Positions 53,765-63,893 are shown, numbered from the stretch's first letter. The stretch is DNA of 64,000 bases from Anaerostipes sp. (GCA_028697725.1 JAQVEG010000002.1:22123-86122), one strand, 5' to 3'. The notes: generated by a model from the letters alone, not told the origin. A program made the numbers and translations.

Positions 53765-54391
53765 CTATTCTTTGATTTGAACCTTTCCATCTACAACTTT
53801 AATTCGATTGTTAGCAATATCATCGATTGTCTTTGGAAGAAGAATCCACTCTGCCTCTTCCATAATACGTCGCTGCAGCACTTCTGGAGTATCATCTTCT
53901 CGTACTATAACTGCTTTTTGTCTTATAATTGGTCCAGTATCCGTTCCTTCATCCACAAAATGCACCGTAGCACCAGACACTTTCACACCTCGTTCCAGTG
54001 CCTTTTCATGTACTTTCAACCCATAATATCCAGTTCCACAAAATGATGGAATTAAAGACGGATGAATATTAATCATACGATTCTCAAAAGCTTTAATAAT
54101 CTTGTCTGGAATTACAACTAAGCATCCTGCAAGTACAACCAAATCAATCTTTCGCTTCATTAACTCATCATATAAAGCCTCGTTAAAATCTTCTCTTTGT
54201 TCATAATCTTTTGGAGAAAGAGTCACCGCATCAATACTATGCTTTTTTGCTCGTTCTAATCCATAGGCATTCTTATTGTTGCTAATCACAACATCAATGA
54301 CTGCATTGGTAATATTCCCAGTCTCAACTGCATCAATCACTGCCTGGAGATTTGTTCCTCCACCAGATACTAAAACTGCAACTTTTAGCAT
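53765..54391 (-). CDS. purN: Phosphoribosylglycinamide formyltransferase
   Basis: VLVSGGGTNLQAVIDA, NIHPSLIPSFCGTGYYG. Confidence 0.97.
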   Translation of the reverse strand: MLKVAVLVSGGGTNLQAVIDAVETGNITNAVIDVVISNNKNAYGLERAKKHSIDAVTLSPKDYEQREDFNEALYDELMKRKIDLVVLAGCLVVIPDKIIKAFENRMINIHPSLIPSFCGTGYYGLKVHEKALERGVKVSGATVHFVDEGTDTGPIIRQKAVIVREDDTPEVLQRRIMEEAEWILLPKTIDDIANNRIKVVDGKVQIKE

Positions 54392-55410
54392 AATGTAACA
54401 CCTTTTTCTCCTGCTTTTACTTCACCTACAACACATGCAGTTTCTCCTGCTGCTTTTAATGCTTCTAGTGTAGCATCTACGTCATTCTCATCCACTGCAA
54501 CAATCATACCAAGTCCCATGTTGTAAGTATTGTACATCATTTCTTCATCAATATCACCAGTCTTTTGTAATAACTTAAAGATAGCTGGAACTTCATATGA
54601 GTCTTTCTTTACAACTGCATGAATTCCTTCTGGCAACATTCTAGGAATATTTTCATAGAACCCACCACCAGTAATATGGCTGCATCCATTGATGGTAACT
54701 CCTGCTTTACTCACACTTTTTAATGCTTTTACATAAATTCTTGTTGGTGCTATTAAAGCTTCTCCAAGGGTCATTCCTAATTCATCATAATATGTATCTA
54801 AAGATTCTTTTGTCATCTCAAACACTTTACGAACCAATGAAAAACCATTGCTGTGTACACCTGATGAAGCAATACCAATTAGTTTATTTCCAGGTTTGAT
54901 ATTTTCTCCAGTTACAATATCCTTTTTATCTACAACACCTACTGCAAATCCAGCAAGATCATAATCATCTTCTGGCATAAGTCCTGGATGTTCTGCAGTT
55001 TCACCACCAACTAAAGCACATTCAGACTGTTTACATCCTTCGGCAACACCACCTACAATAGTGGCAATCTTTTCTGGATAATTTTTCCCACATGCAATAT
55101 AATCCAAGAAAAATAGTGGTTCTCCACCAGAACAGATAATGTCATTAACACACATTGCAACCGCGTCAATTCCAATGGTATCATGCTTATCCATAAGAAA
55201 TGCTAATTTAACCTTTGTTCCACATCCATCTGTTCCTGAAAGTAATACAGGTTCTTCCATATTCTTAATACTAGCCAAACTAAAAGCACCAGCAAATCCA
55301 CCTAGACCTCCTAAGACTTCAGGTCTCATCGTTTCTTTTACACTATCTTTCATTAACTGTACTGATTTATAGCCTGCCTCAATATCTACACCTGCTTTTT
55401 TATAATCCAT
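54385..55410 (-). CDS. purM: Phosphoribosylformylglycinamidine cyclo-ligase
   Basis: MDYKKAGVDIEAGYKSVQLMK, GTDGCGTKVKLAF, GGETAEHPGLM. Confidence 0.97.
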   Translation of the reverse strand: MDYKKAGVDIEAGYKSVQLMKDSVKETMRPEVLGGLGGFAGAFSLASIKNMEEPVLLSGTDGCGTKVKLAFLMDKHDTIGIDAVAMCVNDIICSGGEPLFFLDYIACGKNYPEKIATIVGGVAEGCKQSECALVGGETAEHPGLMPEDDYDLAGFAVGVVDKKDIVTGENIKPGNKLIGIASSGVHSNGFSLVRKVFEMTKESLDTYYDELGMTLGEALIAPTRIYVKALKSVSKAGVTINGCSHITGGGFYENIPRMLPEGIHAVVKKDSYEVPAIFKLLQKTGDIDEEMMYNTYNMGLGMIVAVDENDVDATLEALKAAGETACVVGEVKAGEKGVTLC

Positions 55411-55438
55411 TCTTATCCTCCTATGTGACTCTCATTTA

Positions 55439-56161
55439 TTATTTTCCAAAATATTGATCGACTCCATCGGCAATTCCTGTTGCCATCTTGTCTTGATAAG
55501 ATGACTTTTGCATCTTCTTATCTTCTTTTCGATTTGTCATAAATCCCATCTCGATTAATGTGACTGGAATCTTACTCCAATTGGTGCCAGTTAAATCATC
55601 CCGTTTATATAATCCGCGATTTTTAAACTTTGTTTTCTTACAATAGCTGTTTAGCACACACTTTGACAGCTTCTTACTCTTCGCACTTAACTTCTTCACA
55701 TACTTATTCTTCTTGGAAGGATATAAGGCAGATGCTCCTTTGATACTGCTTCCTGCTGCATCTGCATGAAGTCGAATATAAATGGAAGCTCCACTTTTAT
55801 TCGCTTTTAAGGCTCTTTGCTTATTACTAATATTAACCTTTTGTTTGGTACGAATCATATATACTCCATAACCACGCTTTTCAAGTTTCTTTTTAAGTTT
55901 TTTTGCAATGGCTAAATTAAGCTTTGATTCACTTACCTTTGTGGCAATCCCTTGGGTTCCTGATGTAACTTTCGCCTTCTTTTTCTTAGCTCCAGGTCCA
56001 ATTGGCTCTTTCTTGCTGTTACCCTTTGCTTGATGTCCTGCATCAATGGCAACAATAATCTTCTTTGCATTTTCTGCCTTGGCTGACTGGCTTGTATTCC
56101 CCGCCACACCAAGAATCCAAAAAAATGCGAAAAAACATATGAATAATTTCTTTTTATTCAT
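55439..56161 (-). CDS. N-acetylmuramoyl-L-alanine amidase (amidase_3), secreted
   Basis: Signal peptide, VAIDAGHQAKGNSKKEPIGPGAKKKKAKVTSGTQGIATKVSESKLNLAIAKKLKKKLEKRGYGVYMIRT, IRLHADAA, VTLIEMGFMTN. Confidence 0.92.
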   Translation of the reverse strand: MNKKKLFICFFAFFWILGVAGNTSQSAKAENAKKIIVAIDAGHQAKGNSKKEPIGPGAKKKKAKVTSGTQGIATKVSESKLNLAIAKKLKKKLEKRGYGVYMIRTKQKVNISNKQRALKANKSGASIYIRLHADAAGSSIKGASALYPSKKNKYVKKLSAKSKKLSKCVLNSYCKKTKFKNRGLYKRDDLTGTNWSKIPVTLIEMGFMTNRKEDKKMQKSSYQDKMATGIADGVDQYFGK

Positions 56162-56657
56162 AATCTTTATAGCCTACTTTGTCAAGTTTCTCTGCTTTTT
56201 CCACAACTGAATTCTTCATTGTCTCACTATATGCCTCTAATTTCACAAGAAGGTCATCATCACTTGCTGCAAGCATCTTCGCTGCTAAAATACCAGCATT
56301 TAATCCTCCATTAATTGCAACAGTGGCAACTGGAATTCCAGATGGCATCTGTACAATAGAATATAGAGAATCAACTCCTCCTAAATCTGAAGTTTTCATT
56401 GGAATTCCAATGACTGGAAGTGGGAACAATGCTGCACACATTCCTGGTAAATGAGCTGCTTTTCCTGCTCCTGCAATAATAACCTTTACGCCACGACTCT
56501 TTGCTCCCTTTGCCCATTCAAAGAAAATATCTGGTTCACGATGTGCTGAAATAATTGTTATCTCAAATTCAATACCCATCTCCTCTAAAAATTCAGCCGC
56601 TTTTTTCATCACTGGCATATCAGAGTCACTACCCATTACAATTGCTACCTTTGCCAT
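56154..56657 (-). CDS. purE: N5-carboxyaminoimidazole ribonucleotide mutase
   Basis: VAIVMGSDSDMPVMKKA, ISAHREPD, GAGKAAHLPGM. Confidence 0.98.
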   Translation of the reverse strand: MAKVAIVMGSDSDMPVMKKAAEFLEEMGIEFEITIISAHREPDIFFEWAKGAKSRGVKVIIAGAGKAAHLPGMCAALFPLPVIGIPMKTSDLGGVDSLYSIVQMPSGIPVATVAINGGLNAGILAAKMLAASDDDLLVKLEAYSETMKNSVVEKAEKLDKVGYKDYE

Positions 56658-56714
56658 AATTCTTCTCCTTCTTTATATGCTTTATCTTTCTTTGAGTTCT
56701 ATTTTACTCATTGT

Positions 56715-58721
56715 TTATTCTTCCGTCAATGGTTCATTGAGGATTTCACATCCTTGTAAAACAAATTTTCCTTTTTTTATGATTGGAATCTCTTCTCCGC
56801 CTAACTTTATTACATCAATAGAATCTAATTCTCTATATGGTATGGTAATATCTGTATGGCAGTTAAAATATTCCCCCGCCAAAGAACAATCATTATTCTT
56901 TGCCACAATCTCTTTTCCATCTGGATTGTGTACTTCCACAGATTCACTGTGGCTGTAACAAGTGTCCCCCACCGCAAAATGAGGCCCCATCTTCTCCACA
57001 ATTAAAATTGGAAGTTTGTATAAGATATCATACTTGTTAGCAACTGCATACGCCGTTGTATTGGTTCCAATTGCAAACTCTCCCATTGGAAGCGTTTCCT
57101 GATGATATAGAAGGTTCTCCTTTAAAAAGGCTTGATTTTCCTCTTCATTCTCAAAATTTTTGCATGAATATCTTGCAATTTTACCATTTTTAAATTCTAA
57201 TTCCAAGTCAATAAATTTTAAGTCCCTCAAATAAACTTCACTTACATGTAAAATTCCATTGGTTCCAGCAAGCTTTGGTGATGTGAAAACTTCTCCCACT
57301 GGAATATTCACGTCTGCAAGGCAGTTTTCAAAATTAGTTTCATTCTCAGGGTTTTTCAATGGCTGTAGTCCAACATATAAATCTGTACGGTTATTTCCTT
57401 CCCCTTTGACATGAACTTCCACTCCTTGATCCAACGCATCAATTAATTTTTGCTGTATTTTACGATATAAGTTCTTATCTAATGTATTTACCTTTGCAAT
57501 CTCTTCAAAAATAGCTGGGAAATTTTCTCCAATTTCAGGAATTGGATATGCAATAATCGTAAAACTCCGCTCTGACGGTTTTATATATTCATTTATAATT
57601 TCACTTGCTTTTTGCTGAAACTCCACAGATAATTTTTGCTGCTCTTCAGTTAATTTTATTGATTCCGCCTTTTGAACTGGAACAAAGGGATGCTCTCCAA
57701 AGGTTTCCATACATGCAGGGCCAGCCAAAACATAAGCCTCCATTTTCAGCTTCTCATAGGCATTGTAATAGCATTCCAGCTTATGCTGCATAAATCCCTT
57801 GTCAAAATATAATCCCATATCATGACGATGATCATAATCAAATTGTGGATTTGGACTTGTTGCTATATATCCAATTCGATTTAAACCTTTTGTCCATGAA
57901 GTAATTCCACTTCGATACAAAATAGGACTTAGTCCAATCTCTTCAAATAAATGAACCGCCTCACGAATAATTGGTTCAAACCCTATGGTATATCGGATAT
58001 TTACTGTTTCCTTTTTGCTCATATCAATATTGTTAATAATAAATCCTTCATGAAAACCTTCCACATAGGTATTGGCGATCTTTCTTAATTCTCCCTTGGA
58101 CATTGTCTGCAAAAATTCAAGGGTTTTAATTTCATTGTCTGAAATATATTCTCCATATCGATACAAACAATCTGAATTAGAAAAATCAGACTTCATTACA
58201 ATGTCCACTGCTAGAGAATCTGCAGCAACTAATTGTTCTCTTATTCTTGCCTCATAAATTTCTCCACTATAGTCACGCATATGTTCATAAATAATTCTCT
58301 GGATTGCTTTTTTGGATGCATTCTTTACAAATCCCTGATATATTTCTAAAAACAGTTCATTGGTAATCGTTAATTGAAAGATATCTTTTTCTACTCCATG
58401 TATAAAACAGGCCATAATTTCTGCATATAAAAAAGAAAGTATTTGTCCAAATTCTTCTCCTAACACAGAAACTGCATATGCTGGATTGGCGTAGCTTTCA
58501 TCATAAAATTCTGTTTGAACCGTCTGATACCATTCTTTATTCCACTCTTTTAACTCCTTTAAATTTGGATTAGAAACTTCAAATACCCGATTTGCAAATT
58601 GAAGTTTTTCTCCCGTCTCCTGAAAATAACGTAAAAAAGGCTTTTTCACAGATTCTTCCTGTGAAATTGCCTGTAACCGTATCATATTTAACTCATGGCG
58701 TTCTAGTAATTGTTCTCTCAA
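56715..58721 (-). CDS. M29-like aminopeptidase with N-terminal extension
   Basis: C-terminal VHVKGEGNNRTDLYVGL..NIPVGEVFTSPKLAGTNGILHVS..LPMGEFAIGTNTTAYAV..HFAVGDTCYSHSE. Confidence 0.75.
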   Translation of the reverse strand: MREQLLERHELNMIRLQAISQEESVKKPFLRYFQETGEKLQFANRVFEVSNPNLKELKEWNKEWYQTVQTEFYDESYANPAYAVSVLGEEFGQILSFLYAEIMACFIHGVEKDIFQLTITNELFLEIYQGFVKNASKKAIQRIIYEHMRDYSGEIYEARIREQLVAADSLAVDIVMKSDFSNSDCLYRYGEYISDNEIKTLEFLQTMSKGELRKIANTYVEGFHEGFIINNIDMSKKETVNIRYTIGFEPIIREAVHLFEEIGLSPILYRSGITSWTKGLNRIGYIATSPNPQFDYDHRHDMGLYFDKGFMQHKLECYYNAYEKLKMEAYVLAGPACMETFGEHPFVPVQKAESIKLTEEQQKLSVEFQQKASEIINEYIKPSERSFTIIAYPIPEIGENFPAIFEEIAKVNTLDKNLYRKIQQKLIDALDQGVEVHVKGEGNNRTDLYVGLQPLKNPENETNFENCLADVNIPVGEVFTSPKLAGTNGILHVSEVYLRDLKFIDLELEFKNGKIARYSCKNFENEEENQAFLKENLLYHQETLPMGEFAIGTNTTAYAVANKYDILYKLPILIVEKMGPHFAVGDTCYSHSESVEVHNPDGKEIVAKNNDCSLAGEYFNCHTDITIPYRELDSIDVIKLGGEEIPIIKKGKFVLQGCEILNEPLTEE

Positions 58722-58725
58722 TTTC

Positions 58726-59325
58726 TCAACTCCTCTTTATATTTCCTTGATTCATATGCTTTTCAAAGATTTCTAGCAAATGATTCCATAACACGTTGGA
58801 TCCATCTTTTGTTCTATGATTCATGGTCATAACCTGATCAATATTCACTTCATGTTCTCTCCATGCAAGTCCATCTCCTGCATCATTTAAAAGAATTGGC
58901 TGCACTCGATCTAATGTATTGGCAAACTTCGACTCTGGAGTTTCACGATCCTCAAATTCTCTCCACAAATCATACACATATTTTTCTTGTTCTTTTGGAA
59001 GCATTTGAAAAATTCTCTGGGCGGCTTTTTCTTCTCTTATGGCCGCTTCTTTTCTTGCCTCTTCATCATACAAATATGTATCTCCCGCATCAATCTCCAC
59101 AAGGTCATGAATCAAAAGCATCTCGATTACATGAAGGACATCCACTTCCTCATTTGCATATTCCTTTAAAATAAATGCCATTAATGCCATATGCCAAGAA
59201 TGTTCTGCATCATTTTCTTTTCGTGAAAGATCTGCTAAATAGGTCTGTCTTGTTATTTTCTTTACTTTATCTATCTCAACAATAAATTGAAGTTGTTGTT
59301 CTAACCTGCTAAGCTGCTTATCCAT
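58726..59325 (-). CDS. HD domain protein (YfbR/HDDC2-like 5'-nucleotidase)
   Basis: RKENDAEHSWHMALMAFIL...LLIHDLVEIDAGD. Confidence 0.85.
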   Translation of the reverse strand: MDKQLSRLEQQLQFIVEIDKVKKITRQTYLADLSRKENDAEHSWHMALMAFILKEYANEEVDVLHVIEMLLIHDLVEIDAGDTYLYDEEARKEAAIREEKAAQRIFQMLPKEQEKYVYDLWREFEDRETPESKFANTLDRVQPILLNDAGDGLAWREHEVNIDQVMTMNHRTKDGSNVLWNHLLEIFEKHMNQGNIKRS

Positions 59326-59326
59326 C

Positions 59327-59656
59327 TTATATGACTCCTCTCAGGAATATAATGAGTGTAAATACGACTAAAAATACATTGGTAATTCCTCCAAGCACTT
59401 TCCATCGTCTCACTGTAACTGTGTCTTTCAATGATTTATAAGCAAAAAATACACCAATTCCAGATGCCACGAAAATAATCCAGGGAATGATTCCATATCC
59501 TATAGAAAGATTTCCTCTTTGACTAGCTGACATTCTAATAAGAATAAAATAAAGTACAATTCCAGCAAGTCCAATGATTGTAGAAATCATAGAAATAGGT
59601 GAAATTTTATTGTCTGACGGGCGATATGCATGTCTTTGATTCTTCCTTGTTAACAT
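59327..59656 (-). CDS. Small integral membrane protein, DUF6142-like
   Basis: Three predicted TMs; small conserved membrane protein; DUF assignment tentative. Confidence 0.55.
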   Translation of the reverse strand: MLTRKNQRHAYRPSDNKISPISMISTIIGLAGIVLYFILIRMSASQRGNLSIGYGIIPWIIFVASGIGVFFAYKSLKDTVTVRRWKVLGGITNVFLVVFTLIIFLRGVI

Positions 59657-59667
59657 AATAACTCCTT

Positions 59668-60102
59668 TTATCTCTTCACAATTCTATATATCATATATCC
59701 AATAATTCCACCAATAGTATTAAGGAATAAATCGTCTATATCAAAGACTCCAACCTCTAAAATAAACTGACAGGATTCAATGACAAAACTAAACAAAAAG
59801 GTAGAGATAATAACCCTTATTATCCCAACCTTTTTCTTTTTAATCTGAGGCAGCAAAAAACCAAAGGGAGAAAATGCAAATATATTACCAAGTAAATTTG
59901 TAATAAATGCTTCTGTGGATAGTACATCTCGATAATTCCAAAATCGCTTGATTTCCTGAAATAAAACAAAATTAGTTCGATCTGTTACACTCCCGCTCAC
60001 TCTCCCATATCGTTCACTTATTAATACAAAATAGAAGATTACTATCACATACAAGAAAAATATAATGGTAGTCAATCCTCGATGTTTTTTTGATTTTGCC
60101 AC
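59668..60102 (-). CDS. VanZ family membrane protein
   Basis: NFVLFQEIKRFWNY...NLLGNIFAFSPFGFLLPQI...DIDDLFLNTIGGIIGYMIY; start probably GTG at 60102 after TAAGGAAG, just past the pyrE stop, not the ORF-track ATG at 60147. Confidence 0.8.
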   Translation of the reverse strand: MAKSKKHRGLTTIIFFLYVIVIFYFVLISERYGRVSGSVTDRTNFVLFQEIKRFWNYRDVLSTEAFITNLLGNIFAFSPFGFLLPQIKKKKVGIIRVIISTFLFSFVIESCQFILEVGVFDIDDLFLNTIGGIIGYMIYRIVKR

Positions 60103-60112
60103 TATATCTTCC

Positions 60113-60790
60113 TTACTTTGCACCATACTTTTCGTAGTATGTGTCAATTGCTGCTTTTAATGTATCATCTATGATAACTTTTCCTTTACATGGTTTATTG
60201 TGTAAATGCTCTACCACTTCATCCATTGTAACAATAGCTTTTGCATCAAAACCATATTTTTCACGAATTTCATCTAATGCACCAACTTTTCCACCTAAAC
60301 CTACTTCCATACGGTTCAAGGAAACCATAAGACCTTTAATCTCAACATCTCCCTGTGCCATAATAATTGGAAATGTCTCTTCGATTGATTTTCCTGATGT
60401 TGTTACATCTTCAATAATTACAACTCTGTCTCCATCTTTTATATCACTTCCAAGTAAAATTCCTGTATCCCCATGATCTTTTACTTCTTTACGGTTTGAA
60501 CAGTAACGAATATCTTTTCCATATAACTTTGCATATGCAATGGTAGTTACAACAGAAAGAGGAATTCCTTTATATGCTGGTCCAAACAAAACATCAAAAT
60601 CATCTCCAAAATTCTCATGAATTGCCTTTGCATAATATTCTCCCAATTTCATCAATTGTGTTCCTGTTACATAAGCACCTGCATTCATGAAAAATGGTGA
60701 TTTCCGTCCACTTTTTAAAGTAAACTCTCCAAATTTCAATACATCACTTTCTACCATAAATTCAATAAATTCTGATTTATATGCTTCCAT
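60113..60790 (-). CDS. pyrE: Orotate phosphoribosyltransferase
   Basis: SGRKSPFFMNAGAY, FGPAYKGIPL, VVIIEDVTTSGKS. Confidence 0.97.
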   Translation of the reverse strand: MEAYKSEFIEFMVESDVLKFGEFTLKSGRKSPFFMNAGAYVTGTQLMKLGEYYAKAIHENFGDDFDVLFGPAYKGIPLSVVTTIAYAKLYGKDIRYCSNRKEVKDHGDTGILLGSDIKDGDRVVIIEDVTTSGKSIEETFPIIMAQGDVEIKGLMVSLNRMEVGLGGKVGALDEIREKYGFDAKAIVTMDEVVEHLHNKPCKGKVIIDDTLKAAIDTYYEKYGAK

Positions 60791-60798
60791 AATTTCTC

Positions 60799-61215
60799 CT
60801 ATCGTTGTTCACTGTTTTTATATTCTTCATAATAATATTCAATCACGTCTTTTCGTGTCACAATTCCAATAAATGACTCTTTATCATCAATGACTGGAAC
60901 AAAGTTTTGCACTTTAATAATATCAACTAAATCATCCATCATATTGTTGACAGAAATCGCTTTATTATCTCTTCTTCTCTTAATGTCTGTTAATTTTACA
61001 TCACTGGCACTTTTTATGTCCAGATTGTAATCATCTTTCACATACCAGAGAATATCTCCCTCTGTCACTGTTCCAATATACTTCCCATCCTTTGATAAAA
61101 TAGGTACTGCAGTATATCCATGAGCCTGCATCTTTTCCAACGCCTGACGTAGTGTATAATCCTCTCGAAGACAAGATACTTCTTTCTTCGGAGTTAAAAA
61201 AAATAAAACGTTCAT
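60799..61215 (-). CDS. Stand-alone CBS-domain pair protein
   Basis: Two CBS repeats: TLRQALEKMQAHGYTAVPILSKDGKYIGTVTEGDILWYV and DLVDIIKVQNFVPVIDDKESFIGIVTRKDVIEYY. Confidence 0.9.
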   Translation of the reverse strand: MNVLFFLTPKKEVSCLREDYTLRQALEKMQAHGYTAVPILSKDGKYIGTVTEGDILWYVKDDYNLDIKSASDVKLTDIKRRRDNKAISVNNMMDDLVDIIKVQNFVPVIDDKESFIGIVTRKDVIEYYYEEYKNSEQR

Positions 61216-61224
61216 TCCTCACCT

Positions 61225-62127
61225 CTATTTGACGCAACCAACTAACTCATTAATGTCTTGTATCTTATGTCTTGTCATATAGTCTTTGATTCCATCTATT
61301 ACCTCAATGGTTGTATTAGGATTCATAAAATTGGCAGTCCCAACAGCTACACCCCTTGCACCTGCCATAATAAACTCTAGTGCATCTTCGGCGCATGTAA
61401 TTCCGCCCATACCGATAATCGGCACATCTACAGCATTGGCTACTTCGTATACCATTCGCACAGCCACTGGCTTAATGGCTGGTCCTGACATACCTCCTGT
61501 ATGATTGGCCAATAAAAAATCTCTTTTTTCAATATCAATTTTCATTCCTGTCAATGTATTAATCAATGAAAGTGCATCACTTCCACCTTCTACCGCAGCT
61601 TTTGCCATCTCTGTGATATCTGTTACATTGGGACTTAATTTCATAATAATTGGTTGTTTTGCTTTTGCTTTGACTGCTTTTGTTATCTCATACAAAGCCT
61701 TTGGATCTTGACCAAATGCAATTCCACCCTCTTTTACATTGGGGCAGGAAACATTAATCTCCAATAAATCCACTGGTTGATCCCTAAGCTTTTCCACAAC
61801 TTCAATATAATCTTCTGTGGACTTTCCACATACATTTACAATAATTGTTGCATCTTGTTCCTTTAAAAATGGAATATCACGTTCCATAAATACATCAATT
61901 CCTGGATTCTGTAATCCAATGGCATTGAGCATTCCACCATAAGTTTCTGCCACTCTTGGTGTCCCATTCCCTGGCCAGGCTACATTGGCAACTCCCTTTG
62001 TAGTGACTGCACCTAACTGGCTTAAATCAACAAACTCACCATATTCTTTTCCTGATCCAAAGGTTCCTGATCCAGTGGTTACTGGATTCTTTAAGGTAAC
62101 CCCTCCAATATCAACGGATAAATTCAT
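61225..62127 (-). CDS. pyrD: Dihydroorotate dehydrogenase B (NAD+), catalytic subunit
   Basis: LKNPVTTGSGTFGSGKEY, INVSCPNVKEGG, GMGGITCAEDALEFIMAGA. Confidence 0.97.
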   Translation of the reverse strand: MNLSVDIGGVTLKNPVTTGSGTFGSGKEYGEFVDLSQLGAVTTKGVANVAWPGNGTPRVAETYGGMLNAIGLQNPGIDVFMERDIPFLKEQDATIIVNVCGKSTEDYIEVVEKLRDQPVDLLEINVSCPNVKEGGIAFGQDPKALYEITKAVKAKAKQPIIMKLSPNVTDITEMAKAAVEGGSDALSLINTLTGMKIDIEKRDFLLANHTGGMSGPAIKPVAVRMVYEVANAVDVPIIGMGGITCAEDALEFIMAGARGVAVGTANFMNPNTTIEVIDGIKDYMTRHKIQDINELVGCVK

Positions 62128-62894
62128 TATATGTCCACCTCCTGTGCATCAAATACTGGTCCATCTTTGCAGACACGTTTATTATTCACATGGCTATGTG
62201 CGTCCTTTTCTTTTGATTTACAGACACATCCAAGACAGGCTCCAATTCCACAAGCCATTCTCTCCTCTAGGGAAATCTGTGCCTCTATTCCCATCTCCGC
62301 TGCATATGCCTTAATTCCACGAAGCATTGGCATTGGTCCACATGCATAAATCACATCCCCTGTTACCCCTGCTTCTTTTATAGCATCAATTACATTTCCT
62401 TTGGTTCCCACTGAACCATCTTCCGTTGAAATTACAACATCTCCATATCTATCAAACTCATCTTTTAAAAACAAGTTTTCATCTCGATATCCAAGAACCA
62501 TGGTCTTTTCCTGATTCAATTCTTTGGCTAACTCAAGCATTGGTGGAATTCCAATTCCTCCACCAATTAAAATAGCTTTCTTGTTCTTCACTGTAAATCC
62601 ATTGCCCAGTGGTCCAAGAACACGCACTTTGGTTCCTTCTTCATACTTGCTTAATTCTCTGGTTCCTCCTCCAGCGATACGATACACAAGTCGCAGTGTT
62701 CCTTCTTCTTTATTGATTCCACAAATACTAATTGGTCTTGGCAGAATCTTGCTTCCATCCTTCATATACACAGAAACAAACTGTCCAGGCACCGAAGCCT
62801 TTGCCATATCTCCAACTTCTAAAACAAGATCAAAAATATCTGTCTGAATTTCATTTTGACTTTTAATTACTCCACTTATATATTGCTTTCCCAT
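62127..62894 (-). CDS. pyrK: Dihydroorotate dehydrogenase B, electron transfer subunit
   Basis: RPISICG, GGIGIPPMLELA, ERMACGIGACLGCVC 2Fe-2S motif. Confidence 0.97.
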   Translation of the reverse strand: MGKQYISGVIKSQNEIQTDIFDLVLEVGDMAKASVPGQFVSVYMKDGSKILPRPISICGINKEEGTLRLVYRIAGGGTRELSKYEEGTKVRVLGPLGNGFTVKNKKAILIGGGIGIPPMLELAKELNQEKTMVLGYRDENLFLKDEFDRYGDVVISTEDGSVGTKGNVIDAIKEAGVTGDVIYACGPMPMLRGIKAYAAEMGIEAQISLEERMACGIGACLGCVCKSKEKDAHSHVNNKRVCKDGPVFDAQEVDI

Positions 62895-62903
62895 ATAGTT
62901 CTC

Positions 62904-63833
62904 CTACTTTACATATGCCTGTTTTAAGTCTTCTTTCATGTCTAAAACTGCCTGTCTAGAAGCATCTGCATAACCTTGCTCTCCAAACTTGGCATATTGT
63001 TCCTGCTTGTATGCACAAATGATTCCACGAGATGAGTTAATAATTGCCCCTAAGCCATCTTCGTTAAAGAAAGGTGCTAGGTCCTTTGCCTGTCCACCTT
63101 GCGCTCCATAACCTGGAACTAAAATATAGTTCTTTGGCATAATTTTTCTCAATACTTCTCCCATCTTAGGATACGTTGCTCCAACAACAGCACCAACATA
63201 ACTATAGTCATCTCCCATGTGCTCCTCGCCCCATGCTGCTACTTTGCTGGCAACTAATTCATATAAAGGCTTTCCATCAACTAACTGATCTTGGAATTCT
63301 CCACTAGATGGATTGGATGTCTTTACTAAAATAAACATCCCCTTCTTTTCTTCTTTACAAACATCAATAAATGGATTAATTCCATCACTTCCTAAATATG
63401 GATTCACTGTCAAAAAGTCTTCATCAAAACCACGAAACTTTTTCTCTCCAACTTGAACCTGTCCCGCATGACCTACTGCATATGCCGTTGATGTAGATCC
63501 AATATCTCCACGTTTAATATCTCCTATTACAACTAAATCCTTGCTCTTTGCGTACTCGCAAGTCTTTTGAAATGCAACCATTCCCTCTACTCCAAACTGC
63601 TCATACATGGCAATCTGAGGCTTCACAGCTGGAATCAAATCATAGGTACTATCAATAATTCCTTTATTGTATTCCCAAATAGCTTCTCCCGCTCCTTTTA
63701 AAGTCTCTCCAAACTCTGAAAAAGCTTTTCTCTTTATATGTTCTGGCACATAATCAAGCATAGGATCTAATCCAACAACAATGGGTGCATCTAGCTTCTT
63801 TATCTTGCTTATCATCTTATTGATCATGGTCAT
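62904..63833 (-). CDS. pyrF: Orotidine-5'-phosphate decarboxylase
   Basis: VVIGDIKRGDIGSTSTAYA; NSSRGIICAY; long-form OMPDC. Confidence 0.97.
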   Translation of the reverse strand: MTMINKMISKIKKLDAPIVVGLDPMLDYVPEHIKRKAFSEFGETLKGAGEAIWEYNKGIIDSTYDLIPAVKPQIAMYEQFGVEGMVAFQKTCEYAKSKDLVVIGDIKRGDIGSTSTAYAVGHAGQVQVGEKKFRGFDEDFLTVNPYLGSDGINPFIDVCKEEKKGMFILVKTSNPSSGEFQDQLVDGKPLYELVASKVAAWGEEHMGDDYSYVGAVVGATYPKMGEVLRKIMPKNYILVPGYGAQGGQAKDLAPFFNEDGLGAIINSSRGIICAYKQEQYAKFGEQGYADASRQAVLDMKEDLKQAYVK

Positions 63834-63893
63834 TCTCCTTCATCTCTTAAGTTCATTATCTCCACGCATAGTTGTGGAATTTACACTGAACTA

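Noticed and set aside
60103-60147. ORF-track start of the VanZ gene inside pyrE
   Set aside because: A GTG start at 60102 with SD TAAGGAAG directly after the pyrE stop fits better.
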